Position numbers and translations under genes: made by a program. DNA of 64,000 bases from Helicobacter marmotae (lineage in GTDB: Bacteria; Campylobacterota; Campylobacteria; Campylobacterales; Helicobacteraceae): contig NZ_NXLR01000006.1 of NCBI RefSeq assembly GCF_003364255.1, forward strand, positions 21,003 through 85,002, in the 5' to 3' direction. The notes under the pieces were generated by a model, which saw only the letters and a list, made by a program, of their open reading frames with translations, was not told the origin of the DNA and ran no database searches. This document shows, piece by piece, positions 18,342-27,581 of this stretch (the stretch's first letter is position 1; the number at the start of each line of letters is the position of its first letter).

Positions 18342-20147
18342 ATGAAAGTATTTTTCCCTCCTTTTTTGTTTATTGCTAGCATTCTTAGTATTATCTCTAT
18401 AGGCTTTTATCCACATTTGAGTTTTTTATTATATTTTGCTTTCTTTGCACTCTATGGGGTGCTTTGGCTCTATACCTATGATATTTTAAAAATCAAAAAA
18501 CAAGCCACTATCAAAGCTTACTATAAGCAAGATTCGCTTCTTTATCGCTATTTTGGGCATTTCTTCCTTGCTAAAGTGCTAAGCTGCTTGCTTGCCTTTA
18601 CTGGAAGTGTGTCATTATTTTTTATGCTGATATTTCCTAGCGGGAGTGAGATTCTTATATTTTGCCTGCTTGTGCCTTGCAGCATATATGGGCTTAAGTT
18701 TGTGTATATGATATGCTCTGCTAATCTTAGCCCTGACTTTGCCCCCACACTTGCTAAAAAATACACTGCCATTTTATGCGCTATCTTAGCGGTGATAGCT
18801 GCATTTATGCTTCATGCCCTATCCCCATCTGTGATAGAATCTACAGATATACAATCTCATTTTGACTTCCTTACGCGAAGTTACCATATCGCACAAATGC
18901 CCTCCACACTCTGGAGAGAGCTCTTTGGCTTTATGTTATTAAAAAAGGCTTTGCTAGATATGCTTTATTTCAATGTAGCAGATACATATTTGCATATCGC
19001 CCTTGATATGCTCTTTGCCTGTGGGTATTTCGCCTGCTTTGTGAGCTTTTCACTTTTGTGTATAGGGAGTTTAAGGCTTAGCAAAAAGCCACAAAAAGCA
19101 CAAACTTCTGCTACACAAACAAACCTTACACAATCCCGCGCTTTTAGGCAGTTTTTTGCTATGGTGTTTTTCCTTATTTTTATATACATTGCCTTTAATA
19201 TTAGTATCCATTTGCAGCCTTTAGCAAAGACTCAAGCCCTCCCGCAATTACTAAGCAAGCAGCTTTTAGATGACAATAAGCAATATATTCAAATCAGTAT
19301 GCAAGGGGTGCAAAGCTTTATACGCACAAATGACTTACCCTCACTTGAGCAGAAACTCAAAGCAAATCTTAATGACTTCCAAGCACAACTTAATGCAGAA
19401 GTAAGTAAAACCATAGAGCAATACTTAGAGCAAAAAGAACGCATTATAGAGAAATATTCAGAGTGGTATTTTAGTGTGCGAGGGGAATATACAAGGCTTT
19501 TTTATGCTGCTATTGGCAAAGGAGAGGATATAGCTCAAGAGCAATTTATCTTTTTGCTTAAAGCCTATACACCATATGATTTGCAAGAGCGCCTTAATAG
19601 CCTCTATGATAAACACTTTAATATGCTTAAAACACGTTTTGAACAAAGTTTTGGATTTTTTATCACACAAAAGGAGCCAAATAGCGCATATATTTCTAAG
19701 GTTATTTCATTTGATGATGTTGGGGAGCAACTTGATGTACTTAATCCCCGCTTTAGTGATGGCATAGCCGCGCTTTTGGGGGCGAGTGTAGTAGGGGTTA
19801 TGGTGCTTAAAGCCTCAGGTAAAGCCCTTGCGAAAACAAGCACAAAAATTATTGGTAAAAGTGTGGCTAAAAAGAGTTTAGGCGGTGCAATAGGGGCGAG
19901 TGGTTCGCTTTTATGCGGGAGTTTTGCGCCATTATGTGCTATCGGGTTTTTTGTAGCAAGTGATTATGCGATTAATAGCGTTGATGAAGCGCTAAATGAG
20001 GAAGAATTTAAGCAAAAAATGCGCGAGGGCTTTGAGGTATGGGAAATTCAGCTAAAAAACAGGCTGATTAGTTATAATGCACAACTCTCATCACAAATTT
20101 TAGAGAATCTAAATCTTTCTCACAGCAGCCACTCAAAGGAGCAATAA
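18342..20147 (+). CDS. Large multi-pass membrane protein of unknown function
   Basis: A 601-residue protein. The first about 290 residues contain seven or so hydrophobic segments, with an N-terminal signal-anchor. Residues about 310-440 are soluble and coiled-coil-like (LEQKLKANLNDFQAQLNAEVSKTIEQYLEQKE). The C-terminal third has Gly/Ala/Lys-rich hydrophobic stretches (AALLGASVVGVMVLKASGKALAK and GAIGASGSLLCGSFAPL) and a charged tail. I know no function. Its stop overlaps the next ATG by one base (TAATG), so it is coupled to the queuosine-precursor transporter gene. Confidence 0.8.
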   Translation: MKVFFPPFLFIASILSIISIGFYPHLSFLLYFAFFALYGVLWLYTYDILKIKKQATIKAYYKQDSLLYRYFGHFFLAKVLSCLLAFTGSVSLFFMLIFPSGSEILIFCLLVPCSIYGLKFVYMICSANLSPDFAPTLAKKYTAILCAILAVIAAFMLHALSPSVIESTDIQSHFDFLTRSYHIAQMPSTLWRELFGFMLLKKALLDMLYFNVADTYLHIALDMLFACGYFACFVSFSLLCIGSLRLSKKPQKAQTSATQTNLTQSRAFRQFFAMVFFLIFIYIAFNISIHLQPLAKTQALPQLLSKQLLDDNKQYIQISMQGVQSFIRTNDLPSLEQKLKANLNDFQAQLNAEVSKTIEQYLEQKERIIEKYSEWYFSVRGEYTRLFYAAIGKGEDIAQEQFIFLLKAYTPYDLQERLNSLYDKHFNMLKTRFEQSFGFFITQKEPNSAYISKVISFDDVGEQLDVLNPRFSDGIAALLGASVVGVMVLKASGKALAKTSTKIIGKSVAKKSLGGAIGASGSLLCGSFAPLCAIGFFVASDYAINSVDEALNEEEFKQKMREGFEVWEIQLKNRLISYNAQLSSQILENLNLSHSSHSKEQ

Positions 20148-20698
20148 TGAAGAAAATGAACACTTGGGTATTTATCACTTCAGCCTTGCTTTTTGCTTGT
20201 ATTGTTGTCTTGGCAAACTACACTGTGCAATTTCATATTTTCAACTCACCGCTTACTTATGGGGCATTGACTTATCCTCTAAGCTTTTTGCTTATGGATG
20301 TATTAAGCGAGAAATACTCTAAAACACAGGTATTAAAGACTTTATGGCTTGGGCTATTCCTTGCTTTTATCCCCTCACTTCTCCTAAGCGAAGTGCGCAT
20401 AGCTATAGCGAGTGTGAGTGCGTTTTTTATCTCTCAAAATCTTGATGTACATATCTTTTTCTATCTTAAGAGCAAATTTCCTGCCCTTTGGTGGCTACGT
20501 AATAATGCAAGCACCATTGCCTCACAATTTGTAGATACGATGGTTTTCTTTCATATTGCGTTTTTGTTTATTTTGCCTTGGGAGCAAGTGATAGCTATGG
20601 TTTTTGCAGATTTTGTGATTAAGGTATTCTTAGCCCTTTGTGATACGCCATTTTTCTACGCACTTGCTATACATAAAGGTAAGTTCCACCTTAAATAG
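20147..20698 (+). CDS. Queuosine-precursor transporter, YhhQ/VUT family
   Basis: A 183-residue, six-helix membrane protein of the VUT/YhhQ family, which imports preQ0/preQ1 for queuosine modification of tRNA. Family features seen: VVLANYTVQFHIF, YPLSFLLMDVLSEKY, LRNNASTIASQFVDTMVF and ADFVIKVFLALCDTPFFY. It overlaps the upstream gene by one base and is followed after 8 bases by psd, so all three are probably one transcript. Substrate is assigned by family knowledge only. Confidence 0.9.
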   Translation: MKKMNTWVFITSALLFACIVVLANYTVQFHIFNSPLTYGALTYPLSFLLMDVLSEKYSKTQVLKTLWLGLFLAFIPSLLLSEVRIAIASVSAFFISQNLDVHIFFYLKSKFPALWWLRNNASTIASQFVDTMVFFHIAFLFILPWEQVIAMVFADFVIKVFLALCDTPFFYALAIHKGKFHLK

Positions 20699-20706
20699 GA
20701 GTAATA

Positions 20707-21492
20707 ATGTATCTCTCAAACAAACTCTCGCGTCTTTTTGGCAAATTTGCTTCTTATGAATTTTTCTACCCATTGCAATGCCTTATCAATATGACTTATG
20801 TCAAAATTTTTAAGATTAATTTAAGTGAATTTGCTCCCGCTTCATCTTATAAATCCCTTAATGCGCTTTTTACACGGGCATTATGTGTAAATCGCCCTAT
20901 TAATCCTAATCCTATCGTGCTTATCTCTCCTTGTGATTCTCTCATTACGCAGCTAGGCAAAAGCAGTGAGGGAAATGCCTTGCAAATCAAAGGTATGGAA
21001 TATAACATAGAGGAGCTTTTAGGGCAGAAGTTAGATAGGGAGCTTTATTATATTAACTTCTATCTTTCGCCAAAGGATTATCACCGCTATCACGCCCCAT
21101 GCGATATGGAAATCCATGAAGTGCGCTATTTTGGCGGAGAGCTCCTCCCTGTAAATCTGCCATCGCTAAAGAAAAATAGCAATCTTTTTATTAGAAATGA
21201 ACGTGTGGTTATATTTGCTAAAACTGCTAGTAATAAACATATCTATTTTGTCGCTGTAGGCGCACTTAATGTGGGGAGTATGGTTATGCACTTTGAGCCT
21301 AAAATCCAAACGAATGCCAAAATGCACAATATAAATTATACCTATAGCACGCCTATTCAAATCAATAAGGGAGAGGAGCTAGGTATGTTTAAAATGGGCT
21401 CAACAATCGTGCTTTTTATGGAGCAGATGATACCTGATATTAAAATCAATCAAAAAGTGAAATTTGCACAAGATATAGGTACATATAGCTAA
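20707..21492 (+). CDS. psd: Phosphatidylserine decarboxylase proenzyme
   Basis: Makes phosphatidylethanolamine from phosphatidylserine at the inner membrane. The autocatalytic cleavage site that yields the pyruvoyl cofactor is seen as FKMGSTIVLF, with Ser232 the future pyruvoyl residue. YHRYHAPCD and PVNLPSL-type motifs are present. Gly-Ser-Thr is preceded by Met instead of the usual Leu, which is tolerated in the family. TAGGAG precedes the ATG. It is followed by nadA, the order psd-nadA seen in H. pylori. Confidence 0.96.
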   Translation: MYLSNKLSRLFGKFASYEFFYPLQCLINMTYVKIFKINLSEFAPASSYKSLNALFTRALCVNRPINPNPIVLISPCDSLITQLGKSSEGNALQIKGMEYNIEELLGQKLDRELYYINFYLSPKDYHRYHAPCDMEIHEVRYFGGELLPVNLPSLKKNSNLFIRNERVVIFAKTASNKHIYFVAVGALNVGSMVMHFEPKIQTNAKMHNINYTYSTPIQINKGEELGMFKMGSTIVLFMEQMIPDIKINQKVKFAQDIGTYS

Positions 21493-21555
21493 TTTAAGAG
21501 GAGTTTAAGGAGATAAAGCTTAAAGCAAGAGCAGATTCTATAAAGAAGGAAAGAT

Positions 21556-22581
21556 ATGTCAGCAACTACACCAAATCCACTCACTATTGAAATCAAAGGT
21601 TTATTAAACAAACTTAATGCCCTCTTAGTCGCACATTATTATCAAAAAGATGAAATCGTAGCCTTAGCAGATTTATGCGGGGATAGCCTAGAGTTATCGC
21701 GTAAAGCCTCGATGAGCCCAAAGGAGCTTATTGTATTTTGCGGGGTGGCTTTTATGGGGCAGAGTGTGAAAGTACTTGCTCCACAAAAGCGCGTTATTAT
21801 GCCTCGCTTAGCTTGTTGCTCTATGGCAAGAATGATAGATAGTGATTATTATGATGAGAGCATTGCTACCTTGCAATCTTATGGTATAGATAAAGAGCAG
21901 ATATTTCCTATTACTTATATTAATTCAAATGCCGATGTCAAGGCAAAAGTCGCTCAAATGGGTGGGCTTGTATGCACAAGTGCGAATGCGCAGAAAATCT
22001 TTGAATACGCACTTCAAAAGGGGAAAAAGATATTTTTTCTCCCTGATAGGTGCTTAGGTGAGAATCTTGCCCGATCAGGGCAGAAAAGTGCTGCCTTACT
22101 TGGGAGAGATAGCAAGGAGCAGATAGTCAATGCTGATGTGATTTGCTATGATGGATTCTGCTCTGTTCATCAGCTTTTTACACCTGAAGATGTGAGATTC
22201 TATCGTGGGAGGTTTCCGGATATTAAAATCGTAGTGCATCCTGAATGCGACCCAAATGTCGTAGAAATGGCAGATTTTGTAGGCTCCACAAGTCAAATCA
22301 TCACTTATGTGCAGAGCCTCCCCTTAGAGCAGAGGGTAGCGGTGGGCACGGAATTTAATCTCGTAAATCGCCTCCGCCCTAAACTCAATGGAGTGCAAAC
22401 TACATTTGTGCTAAGTGCAAGCAAACCCCAATGCCCCACAATGAATGAGACAACCCTAGAAGATGTCCGCGATGTGCTCTTAGCCTATGAGGATAATAAG
22501 CCTATTAATGAAATATTTTTAGACCAAAATACCCAAAAATGGGCAAAAATCGCCCTTGATAGAATGCTTGAACTCTCTTAA
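21556..22581 (+). CDS. nadA: Quinolinate synthase
   Basis: Condenses iminoaspartate with dihydroxyacetone phosphate to quinolinate using a [4Fe-4S] cluster. The 341-residue protein shows [16 protein letters not shown] near the N-terminus, [28 protein letters not shown] with a cluster Cys, the central CTSANA segment, [34 protein letters not shown] and [15 protein letters not shown] with the C-terminal cluster Cys. AGAAGGA precedes the ATG. Its product feeds nadC at 15009. Confidence 0.97.
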   Translation: MSATTPNPLTIEIKGLLNKLNALLVAHYYQKDEIVALADLCGDSLELSRKASMSPKELIVFCGVAFMGQSVKVLAPQKRVIMPRLACCSMARMIDSDYYDESIATLQSYGIDKEQIFPITYINSNADVKAKVAQMGGLVCTSANAQKIFEYALQKGKKIFFLPDRCLGENLARSGQKSAALLGRDSKEQIVNADVICYDGFCSVHQLFTPEDVRFYRGRFPDIKIVVHPECDPNVVEMADFVGSTSQIITYVQSLPLEQRVAVGTEFNLVNRLRPKLNGVQTTFVLSASKPQCPTMNETTLEDVRDVLLAYEDNKPINEIFLDQNTQKWAKIALDRMLELS

Positions 22582-22603
22582 GATGCACAAACTCTTCAAC
22601 ACT

Positions 22604-22950
22604 TATAGAGTGGGCTTACCCTATTGCAAGGTAATTTTATCTTATGGGTTGGACTTGTTGTCATGTCTAAAGCCTGCATAGCAGGCGAAGAATCTCTTTT
22701 AGCGACTAGTGATTCTTGCAGAGATGTTTGGGCTTCGCCTCAACATGATAAACTAACAGCATTTACTCCTAATCCAAAAAGAAATGCTTCACAGAAAGCC
22801 CACAGCAATTCTTCGCTTGATTCTCAAAGCCACTAGACAATCCCAATCCTCTTGTCATTCTGAGGGAGGGCAGAGCCCGACCGAAGAATCTCTAAAGGAA
22901 TCACAATTCAAATCACTAGTCGCCAAAAGAGACTTTTCAGCTTTTTAAAG
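22604..22950. repeat. Dispersed palindromic repeat region 3 (gene-free stretch 22582-23234)
   Basis: A 653-bp gap whose first half is repeat DNA. It contains GGCGAAGAATCTC, TTGTCATTCTGAG and CCGAAGAATCTC units and a 13-bp perfect inverted repeat, GCGACTAGTGATT (22702-22714) with AATCACTAGTCGC (22911-22923), that encloses most of the element. A 70-codon open frame inside it is repeat sequence and not a gene. The second half (22950-23160) is AT-rich upstream DNA of the outer membrane protein gene. Confidence 0.65.
22756..22830 (+). repeat. 75-bp long-range inverted repeat, left copy
   Basis: This segment matches 27301-27375 in inverted orientation with one mismatch in 75 by eye. The arms are 4.5 kb apart and enclose the outer membrane protein, tsaD, agmatine deiminase and DJ-1 genes. 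Confidence 0.85.
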
Positions 22951-23110
22951 CCTAAGACTTGACAACTTAAGAAGTTTCTAGGCAATCTCTTAGAAATTCA
23001 CCATTCCTTACGAAAAATACTAAAAATAACCACTTTAGAAATGTAACTTTTTTACCATTTTTTAATAAAAGTAAATATTTTTAATACTTTCAACTTGATA
23101 TTTTTAGGAA

Positions 23111-23126
23111 TTATTACTAATAATAA
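23111..23126. promoter_or_regulatory. Possible Fur/NikR-type operator upstream of the outer membrane protein gene
   Basis: TTATTACTAATAATAA is a perfect palindrome of TTATTA and TAATAA around CTAA. It resembles the A/T palindromes (TAATAATnATTATTA) bound by Helicobacter Fur. It lies about 40 bases before the putative -10 box at 23163. Binding is not shown by sequence alone. Confidence 0.3.
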
Positions 23127-23162
23127 AAGTGTCCTTAGATTTAAGGCTAAACGAATTTTTCA

Positions 23163-23206
23163 TATACTCTCTAGAGGGCTGGTGGTGATACCACTAGCCT
23201 TTCTAG
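23163..23206 (+). promoter_or_regulatory. -10 box followed at once by a long 5' stem-loop
   Basis: TATACT at 23163-23168 is followed by a hairpin: CTAGA (23171-23175) with TCTAG (23202-23206), and GGCTGGTGG (23177-23185) with CCACTAGCC (23191-23199), loop TGATA. If transcription starts 5-8 bases after the -10, the mRNA would begin inside this stem-loop, a form known to protect mRNA 5' ends. It ends 28 bases before the ATG at 23235. Confidence 0.45.
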
Positions 23207-23234
23207 GCTTTAAATATAGCTAAAGGAGGTTGCT

Positions 23235-23996
23235 ATGTTTTTGTCAAAATTACTCTTTCCCTTAGGGTTATTAGGCGTCTTCGCTAGCTCACTTTTGGCT
23301 TTAGAATGTGCTCCAAATGATAATTGCAAATATTTCCGCATAGGCGTTGGTGGGGCTTATCATGGGCTTAGTTCTAAAGATTCTCAAAATGCAGATATAA
23401 GTAGCATAGGGGGCTATCTTTCATTTAGCGCAAGAGGTGTTTTGAAATCCCGCCTTGCCTCTGAACTGGGAGGGAAAATAGGGCTAGGGAGTGCTCAAAG
23501 CAAGGGAGATACTTTTAGCCAAGATATATATGCTAAAAATACCCTTTCTATATTTAATGACTTTTACTTTAAGCTAGGGCTTAATATCGCTACTAGCAAT
23601 GTGCCTTTATTTATTAATGCCATTTATGGTTGGGATAATTTCTCTACCAATACCAAAAGCAAAGGGATAGGCTTATCTCGTAGTTTTATCGGGGGAGAGT
23701 TAGATGGATACTTGCCTACCAATAAGGCGAGGATAGAGTATCTTGTGGGGTATTATTATTTCCTTAGTGGGAATTATGTCTTTGCAAATACCAATACAAG
23801 CTCAAAAATCGCTGGCTCAAATTATATGTTTAAGGCAAGTTTAGGCTATGCCGCAGACATTACTCCACAAGTTGGCTACTATATAAAGCTTATTGGCAAG
23901 TATGAGAATATGTCTCAATCAAGGCAAGTAGAGAACTTTAGCTACCCTTCTAGCACCAATATAGTAGGAATGCTAGAAGTTGGAATTGAGCTCTAA
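23235..23996 (+). CDS. Outer membrane beta-barrel protein (Helicobacter OMP-like)
   Basis: A 253-residue exported protein: signal peptide MFLSKLLFPLGLLGVFASSLLA, then a Cys-containing N-terminus (LECAPNDNCKYFRIG), alternating polar/hydrophobic strands rich in Gly, Tyr and Asn, and a C-terminal Leu preceded by a strand (VGMLEVGIEL), as in outer membrane proteins. A strong AAAGGAGG site precedes the ATG. The gene has an unusual leader with a stem-loop and an A/T palindrome. Its 3' end overlaps the convergent tsaD by 4 bases. Specific role unknown; adhesin or porin are possibilities. Confidence 0.82.
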   Translation: MFLSKLLFPLGLLGVFASSLLALECAPNDNCKYFRIGVGGAYHGLSSKDSQNADISSIGGYLSFSARGVLKSRLASELGGKIGLGSAQSKGDTFSQDIYAKNTLSIFNDFYFKLGLNIATSNVPLFINAIYGWDNFSTNTKSKGIGLSRSFIGGELDGYLPTNKARIEYLVGYYYFLSGNYVFANTNTSSKIAGSNYMFKASLGYAADITPQVGYYIKLIGKYENMSQSRQVENFSYPSSTNIVGMLEVGIEL

Positions 23997-25087
23997 GGTA
24001 TGCTACTAAAATCACTCTCTAAACTTCGAGGCGAGATATTTGCCTCATCAAGTGGAGTGAAGTCGCCTCTTTTATAATGCTCTATTGCCGCTATACCTAT
24101 CATAGCGGCATTATCAGAGCAAAATTCCAGCCCCGAAGTAAGTAATTGCTTATCATACATCTTGCATAAACTCTCTACCTGTGAGCGTAAATAGAGATTT
24201 GCACTTGCTCCGCCCACAATCGCAAAATACCTCAAATCTTGCGCCTCCCTCATTTGAAAAAAGCACTTGAGTTTGCGCACGATATGCTCACATGCGCTCT
24301 TTTGGAATCCCGCGCAAATACTCCCTATATCTTTAGAGTGAAGTGGCTTAGGAAAAGCTTGGATAGCAAGCCTTACTGCATTTTTTAACCCAGAGAAGCT
24401 AAAGGCTAATTCTTGGTTATGCAAAAGTGGCACAGGGAAGCTATGTGGGGGAGTTTGCGGATATGTAAGGCTAAAGTCTTTAGCATAAGATTCTACCTTA
24501 GGACCTCCGGGGTAGCCTAAGCCTAAATATTTCGCCACTTTATCAAAACTCTCTCCAAAGCTATCATCAAGACTTTGAGCTAAAATGCTTATATCATTTG
24601 CCCCTCGCATAAGAAGTATCTGCGTATGCCCGCCTGAAACGAGTAAAACTCCTAAGGGTAGGGTAGCATTAAGGCAAGATTCTAAACAATCTCTATGTGT
24701 TGAACAATTCTGCGCAAGAGTTTTAATAAAAAGTGAATAAATATGCCCCTTAAGGTGATTGATACAAATAAGCGGGACTTGCAGGCTAAGACAAAGAGCC
24801 TTTGCCATCATTAAACCCTCAATAAGCGTTACGCTTAAACCCGGACGTGTCGTTACCGCAACCGCCTTAATGGGCGATAAATCATCATCTAAGAACGTTT
24901 TTAGCCTTTGTAGAATCTGTGGAAGCCTCTGGCAATGCAGCCTTGAAGCAATTTCTGGCACTACCCCTCCATAATTGCTATGTTCTTTATCTTGAGAGAT
25001 TTTAATATGATACACAAGAGCTGCACTATTAATGTCTGTAAGGGCGATTGAGCTATCATCACAGCTTGATTCTATGCTTAAAATCAT
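23993..25087 (-). CDS. tsaD: tRNA threonylcarbamoyladenosine synthase component TsaD
   Basis: With TsaB, TsaC and TsaE, TsaD makes the t6A modification at position 37 of ANN-decoding tRNAs. The 364-residue protein has the Kae1/ASKHA features: ILSIESSCDDSSIAL at the N-terminus, GGVVPEIASR, the metal-binding HLKGH motif, LVSGGHTQILLM, DDSFGESFDKVAKYLGLGYPGGP, FSFSGLKNA, and VGGASANLYLR plus CSDNAAMIG at the C-terminus. It is convergent with the OMP gene and divergent from the deiminase gene. Confidence 0.97.
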   Translation of the reverse strand: MILSIESSCDDSSIALTDINSAALVYHIKISQDKEHSNYGGVVPEIASRLHCQRLPQILQRLKTFLDDDLSPIKAVAVTTRPGLSVTLIEGLMMAKALCLSLQVPLICINHLKGHIYSLFIKTLAQNCSTHRDCLESCLNATLPLGVLLVSGGHTQILLMRGANDISILAQSLDDSFGESFDKVAKYLGLGYPGGPKVESYAKDFSLTYPQTPPHSFPVPLLHNQELAFSFSGLKNAVRLAIQAFPKPLHSKDIGSICAGFQKSACEHIVRKLKCFFQMREAQDLRYFAIVGGASANLYLRSQVESLCKMYDKQLLTSGLEFCSDNAAMIGIAAIEHYKRGDFTPLDEANISPRSLESDFSSIP

Positions 25088-25180
25088 TTTTTGCCTTATG
25101 GAATATTTCGTACTCAGTAATCAAATGCTATTATACACATACATAACATACACAAGTCAAATTCACAAAAGGACTTCCAT

Positions 25181-26296
25181 ATGGAACATACGCATTTAAG
25201 GGCAGAGTGGGAGAGGCAAATTGCTATTTTTATGGCATTTCCGCATGCAAATAGCGACTGGGTAGAGTATATTAATGAGGCACGTGCTTGCTTTATTCGC
25301 ATAATCGAGCATATTTTATGCTTTGAATCTGTTATTTTATGCGTAGATACTGATGATGAGGAGGGCTTTAGGTTACTTTGTGAATACTTTAAGCCACAAG
25401 GGGAGCCATCTCCTCTACAAGAATATATCAATACCCATATCAACCCCCATATCCCTAAACATAGCATTGCTAAGCCCTATCTTAGCTCTTTGGCTCAAAG
25501 CTCCCCTTATGCGCTACATATCATCAGAGTAGGCACAAATGACACTTGGGCTAGGGATTTTGGCGGGATTGGCATTAGCAAAGCAGGGGAGAGTAAGATG
25601 ATTGATTTTATCTTTAATGGTTGGGGGCTCAAATACCCTGCAAATAAAGATAATCAAATCACAAGGAATGTATTTAAACAAGAGCATTTAATCCAAGCGG
25701 ATATGGTGCTTGAGGGAGGGAGCATAGAGAGTAATGGCGCAGGAGTGCTGCTAACAAACACTCAATGCCTCTTAACCCCTAATCGCAACCCACATCTCAC
25801 GCTCCAAGATATAGAATCTAAGCTCAAAGCCTATTTTGGCTTAAAGCAAGTGCTGTGGCTACATCATGGCTATTTAGCTGGAGATGACACAGATAGCCAT
25901 ATCGATACATTGGCGCGCTTTATTTCAAAAGATAGTATTGCTTATATTCAATGTGAGGATAGAGATGATGAGCATTTTATAGAGTTAGCAAAAATGCAAG
26001 AAGAGCTAAAAGCCCTAAGACAGCCTAATGGCAAGCCATATAATCTTATCCCCTTGCCCTTTACTCGCGCTATTTATGACCTAAATAAACAGCGGCTTCC
26101 AGCAAGCTATGCGAATTTTCTTTTTCTCAATAATGCTTTGCTTGTGCCCACTTATGATGACCCAAATGATACAAAAGCACTGGAGATTCTAAAAAATGCC
26201 CTGCCAACGCATAAAGTGCTAGGCGTACCTTGCTTAGAGCTTATACTCTGGCATGGGAGTTTGCATTGCATAACTATGCAGCTTTATGAAGCATAA
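25181..26296 (+). CDS. aguA: Agmatine deiminase (peptidyl-arginine deiminase family)
   Basis: Hydrolyses agmatine to N-carbamoylputrescine and ammonia in polyamine metabolism. The 371-residue protein has the guanidino-group-modifying fold motifs: PHANSDWVEY near the N-terminus, NDTWARDFGGIG with catalytic Asp, VLEGGSIESNG, HHGYLAGDDTDSHIDTLARF and the catalytic Cys363 in WHGSLHCITMQ. Similar Helicobacter proteins exist (the HP0049 group). CAAAAGGA precedes the ATG. No other polyamine gene is adjacent. Confidence 0.92.
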   Translation: MEHTHLRAEWERQIAIFMAFPHANSDWVEYINEARACFIRIIEHILCFESVILCVDTDDEEGFRLLCEYFKPQGEPSPLQEYINTHINPHIPKHSIAKPYLSSLAQSSPYALHIIRVGTNDTWARDFGGIGISKAGESKMIDFIFNGWGLKYPANKDNQITRNVFKQEHLIQADMVLEGGSIESNGAGVLLTNTQCLLTPNRNPHLTLQDIESKLKAYFGLKQVLWLHHGYLAGDDTDSHIDTLARFISKDSIAYIQCEDRDDEHFIELAKMQEELKALRQPNGKPYNLIPLPFTRAIYDLNKQRLPASYANFLFLNNALLVPTYDDPNDTKALEILKNALPTHKVLGVPCLELILWHGSLHCITMQLYEA

Positions 26297-26522
26297 CCAC
26301 TAACAATGAGCCATTGCTAAGAAATATATCATAAAATAAGCATTGTAAAATGTGAGATACTTTATATCATCAGTGTAATGGATAATGCGACAATCAATAA
26401 CAACCAGCAGGAGATAGAGTAGATTGATATTAATATCACTTAAGCACCCCTTATCTAAAAGTACTCAACAAAGAGTGGCTTAAGTCATTTGGAAACGATT
26501 TCTAAAAGATTCTAACAACAGA

Positions 26523-27107
26523 TTAACCCAAATCTTGCAAATATGTTTTCAAACTTGGCATTTGAAGCTGCTCATAAAGGATTTTAGCATTTTCTTCTCC
26601 GCATAACTCTTTCACAAGGCTTAAGGCAAACACACTCGCAGTAGCAGGACCCATAGAGGTAATGACTTTGCCATTTTTGACAACTGCTTTTGAGATTCTC
26701 TTTTTACCCTGCATGTTGATTTGCTCTTCGCAACTTGGATAACATGTAAAATCGCCTTCAAGCACTCCAGCCTTATCGAGCACAATAGGAGAGGCACAAA
26801 TAGCAGCTATGAGCTTTTGAGACTGCTTAAAGGTATGAAGCCAAAGTTTGACAAGCTCATTATTAGCTAGATTACACATGCCATCATACCCTCCAGCCAA
26901 AGCAATAGCATCAAAATCTTCCATTTCAAGCTCTGGCAAGGTGCTATCTGCTTCAATCACTATATGATGAGCCCCAAGCACGCGTTTATGGGAATCCAAG
27001 CTTGCCATTACCACGCGGAGTTCAGCCCTGCGCAAAATATCTACTATACTTACAAGCTCTATCTCCTCAAAACCCTTAGCAAGCGGCACTAAGACACTTT
27101 TAACCAT
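26523..27107 (-). CDS. DJ-1/PfpI family protein
   Basis: A 194-residue class I glutaminase-like protein. It has the DJ-1 site: Glu15 in KGFEEIE, and the nucleophilic Cys104 in LIAAICASPIVL, followed by the CYPSCEE and TSMGPATASVFAL segments typical of the DJ-1/ThiJ/YajL group. Proposed family roles include deglycase/glyoxalase or redox chaperone activity, which cannot be told apart here. ATG at 27107 has GAAGGAG upstream; a start at 27131 would add 8 residues without support. Confidence 0.9.
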   Translation of the reverse strand: MVKSVLVPLAKGFEEIELVSIVDILRRAELRVVMASLDSHKRVLGAHHIVIEADSTLPELEMEDFDAIALAGGYDGMCNLANNELVKLWLHTFKQSQKLIAAICASPIVLDKAGVLEGDFTCYPSCEEQINMQGKKRISKAVVKNGKVITSMGPATASVFALSLVKELCGEENAKILYEQLQMPSLKTYLQDLG

Positions 27108-27300
27108 ATCCACTCCTTCAATAAAATGCAAAATATATATGTGAAGATTCTATAAAATATCTCTAAACTAGAGGGGAGAGTAAAATAAAAATTACTCTTA
27201 GAATGAGAATATGTAGAGATTTTTCACCCCTAAAATTCCCTAAAATCAACGCTGGTAGATAGCTAAGTTTGTCAGCTTCAGCCCTTTTTGTCATATCCTA

Positions 27301-27375
27301 GCTTTGAGAATCAAGCGAAGAATTGCTGTGGGCTTTCTATGAAGCATTTCTTTTTGGATTAGGAGTAAATGCTGT
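27301..27375 (-). repeat. 75-bp long-range inverted repeat, right copy
   Basis: Inverted copy of 22756-22830 with a single difference by eye. It lies in a 474-bp gap (27108-27581) that otherwise holds repeat debris of the dispersed family (about 27270-27425) and the difH-like site. Confidence 0.85.
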
Positions 27376-27430
27376 ACAAGATTCTTCTTTGCTTCTGGTC
27401 ATAAGTAAGCTTGAGTAGGGCAAGATTCAA

Positions 27431-27465
27431 ATTAAATTGAAAAGTATAGTTTTCATAACTAAAAT
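27431..27465. other. difH-like site for the XerH recombinase
   Basis: The complementary strand reads AGTTATGAAAAC, a TATA centre, then TTTTCAATTT, two imperfectly inverted 11-bp arms around a short centre. This is the form of the difH sites used by single-recombinase (XerH) dimer resolution in Helicobacter and Campylobacter. It lies 117 bases upstream of xerH, the usual neighbourhood. Assignment is from memory of difH sequences plus context. Confidence 0.75.
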
Positions 27466-27581
27466 ATTGTATAATTTCAAAGGTGTTTGAAGTCAAGGTT
27501 TCTGTAGTGATTCTATTAGTTTGTTATGTCTTTAGCGAAACCGAAGAATTTTCTATAGCTTCAAAGCAAGGAGAAAATAAT

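Noticed and set aside
22624..22836. 70-codon open frame between nadA and the outer membrane protein gene
   Set aside because: It runs through dispersed repeat units that recur in other gaps and contains the 75-bp inverted repeat; no ribosome site.
26297..26522. Small RNA between the agmatine deiminase and DJ-1 genes
   Set aside because: An 8-bp inverted repeat (ACTTAAGC and GCTTAAGT) is present, but there is no clear promoter-terminator pair.
27483..27581. N-terminal extension of XerH
   Set aside because: The extension starts with GTG without a ribosome site; the ATG at 27582 has AAGGAG and gives the normal XerH length.
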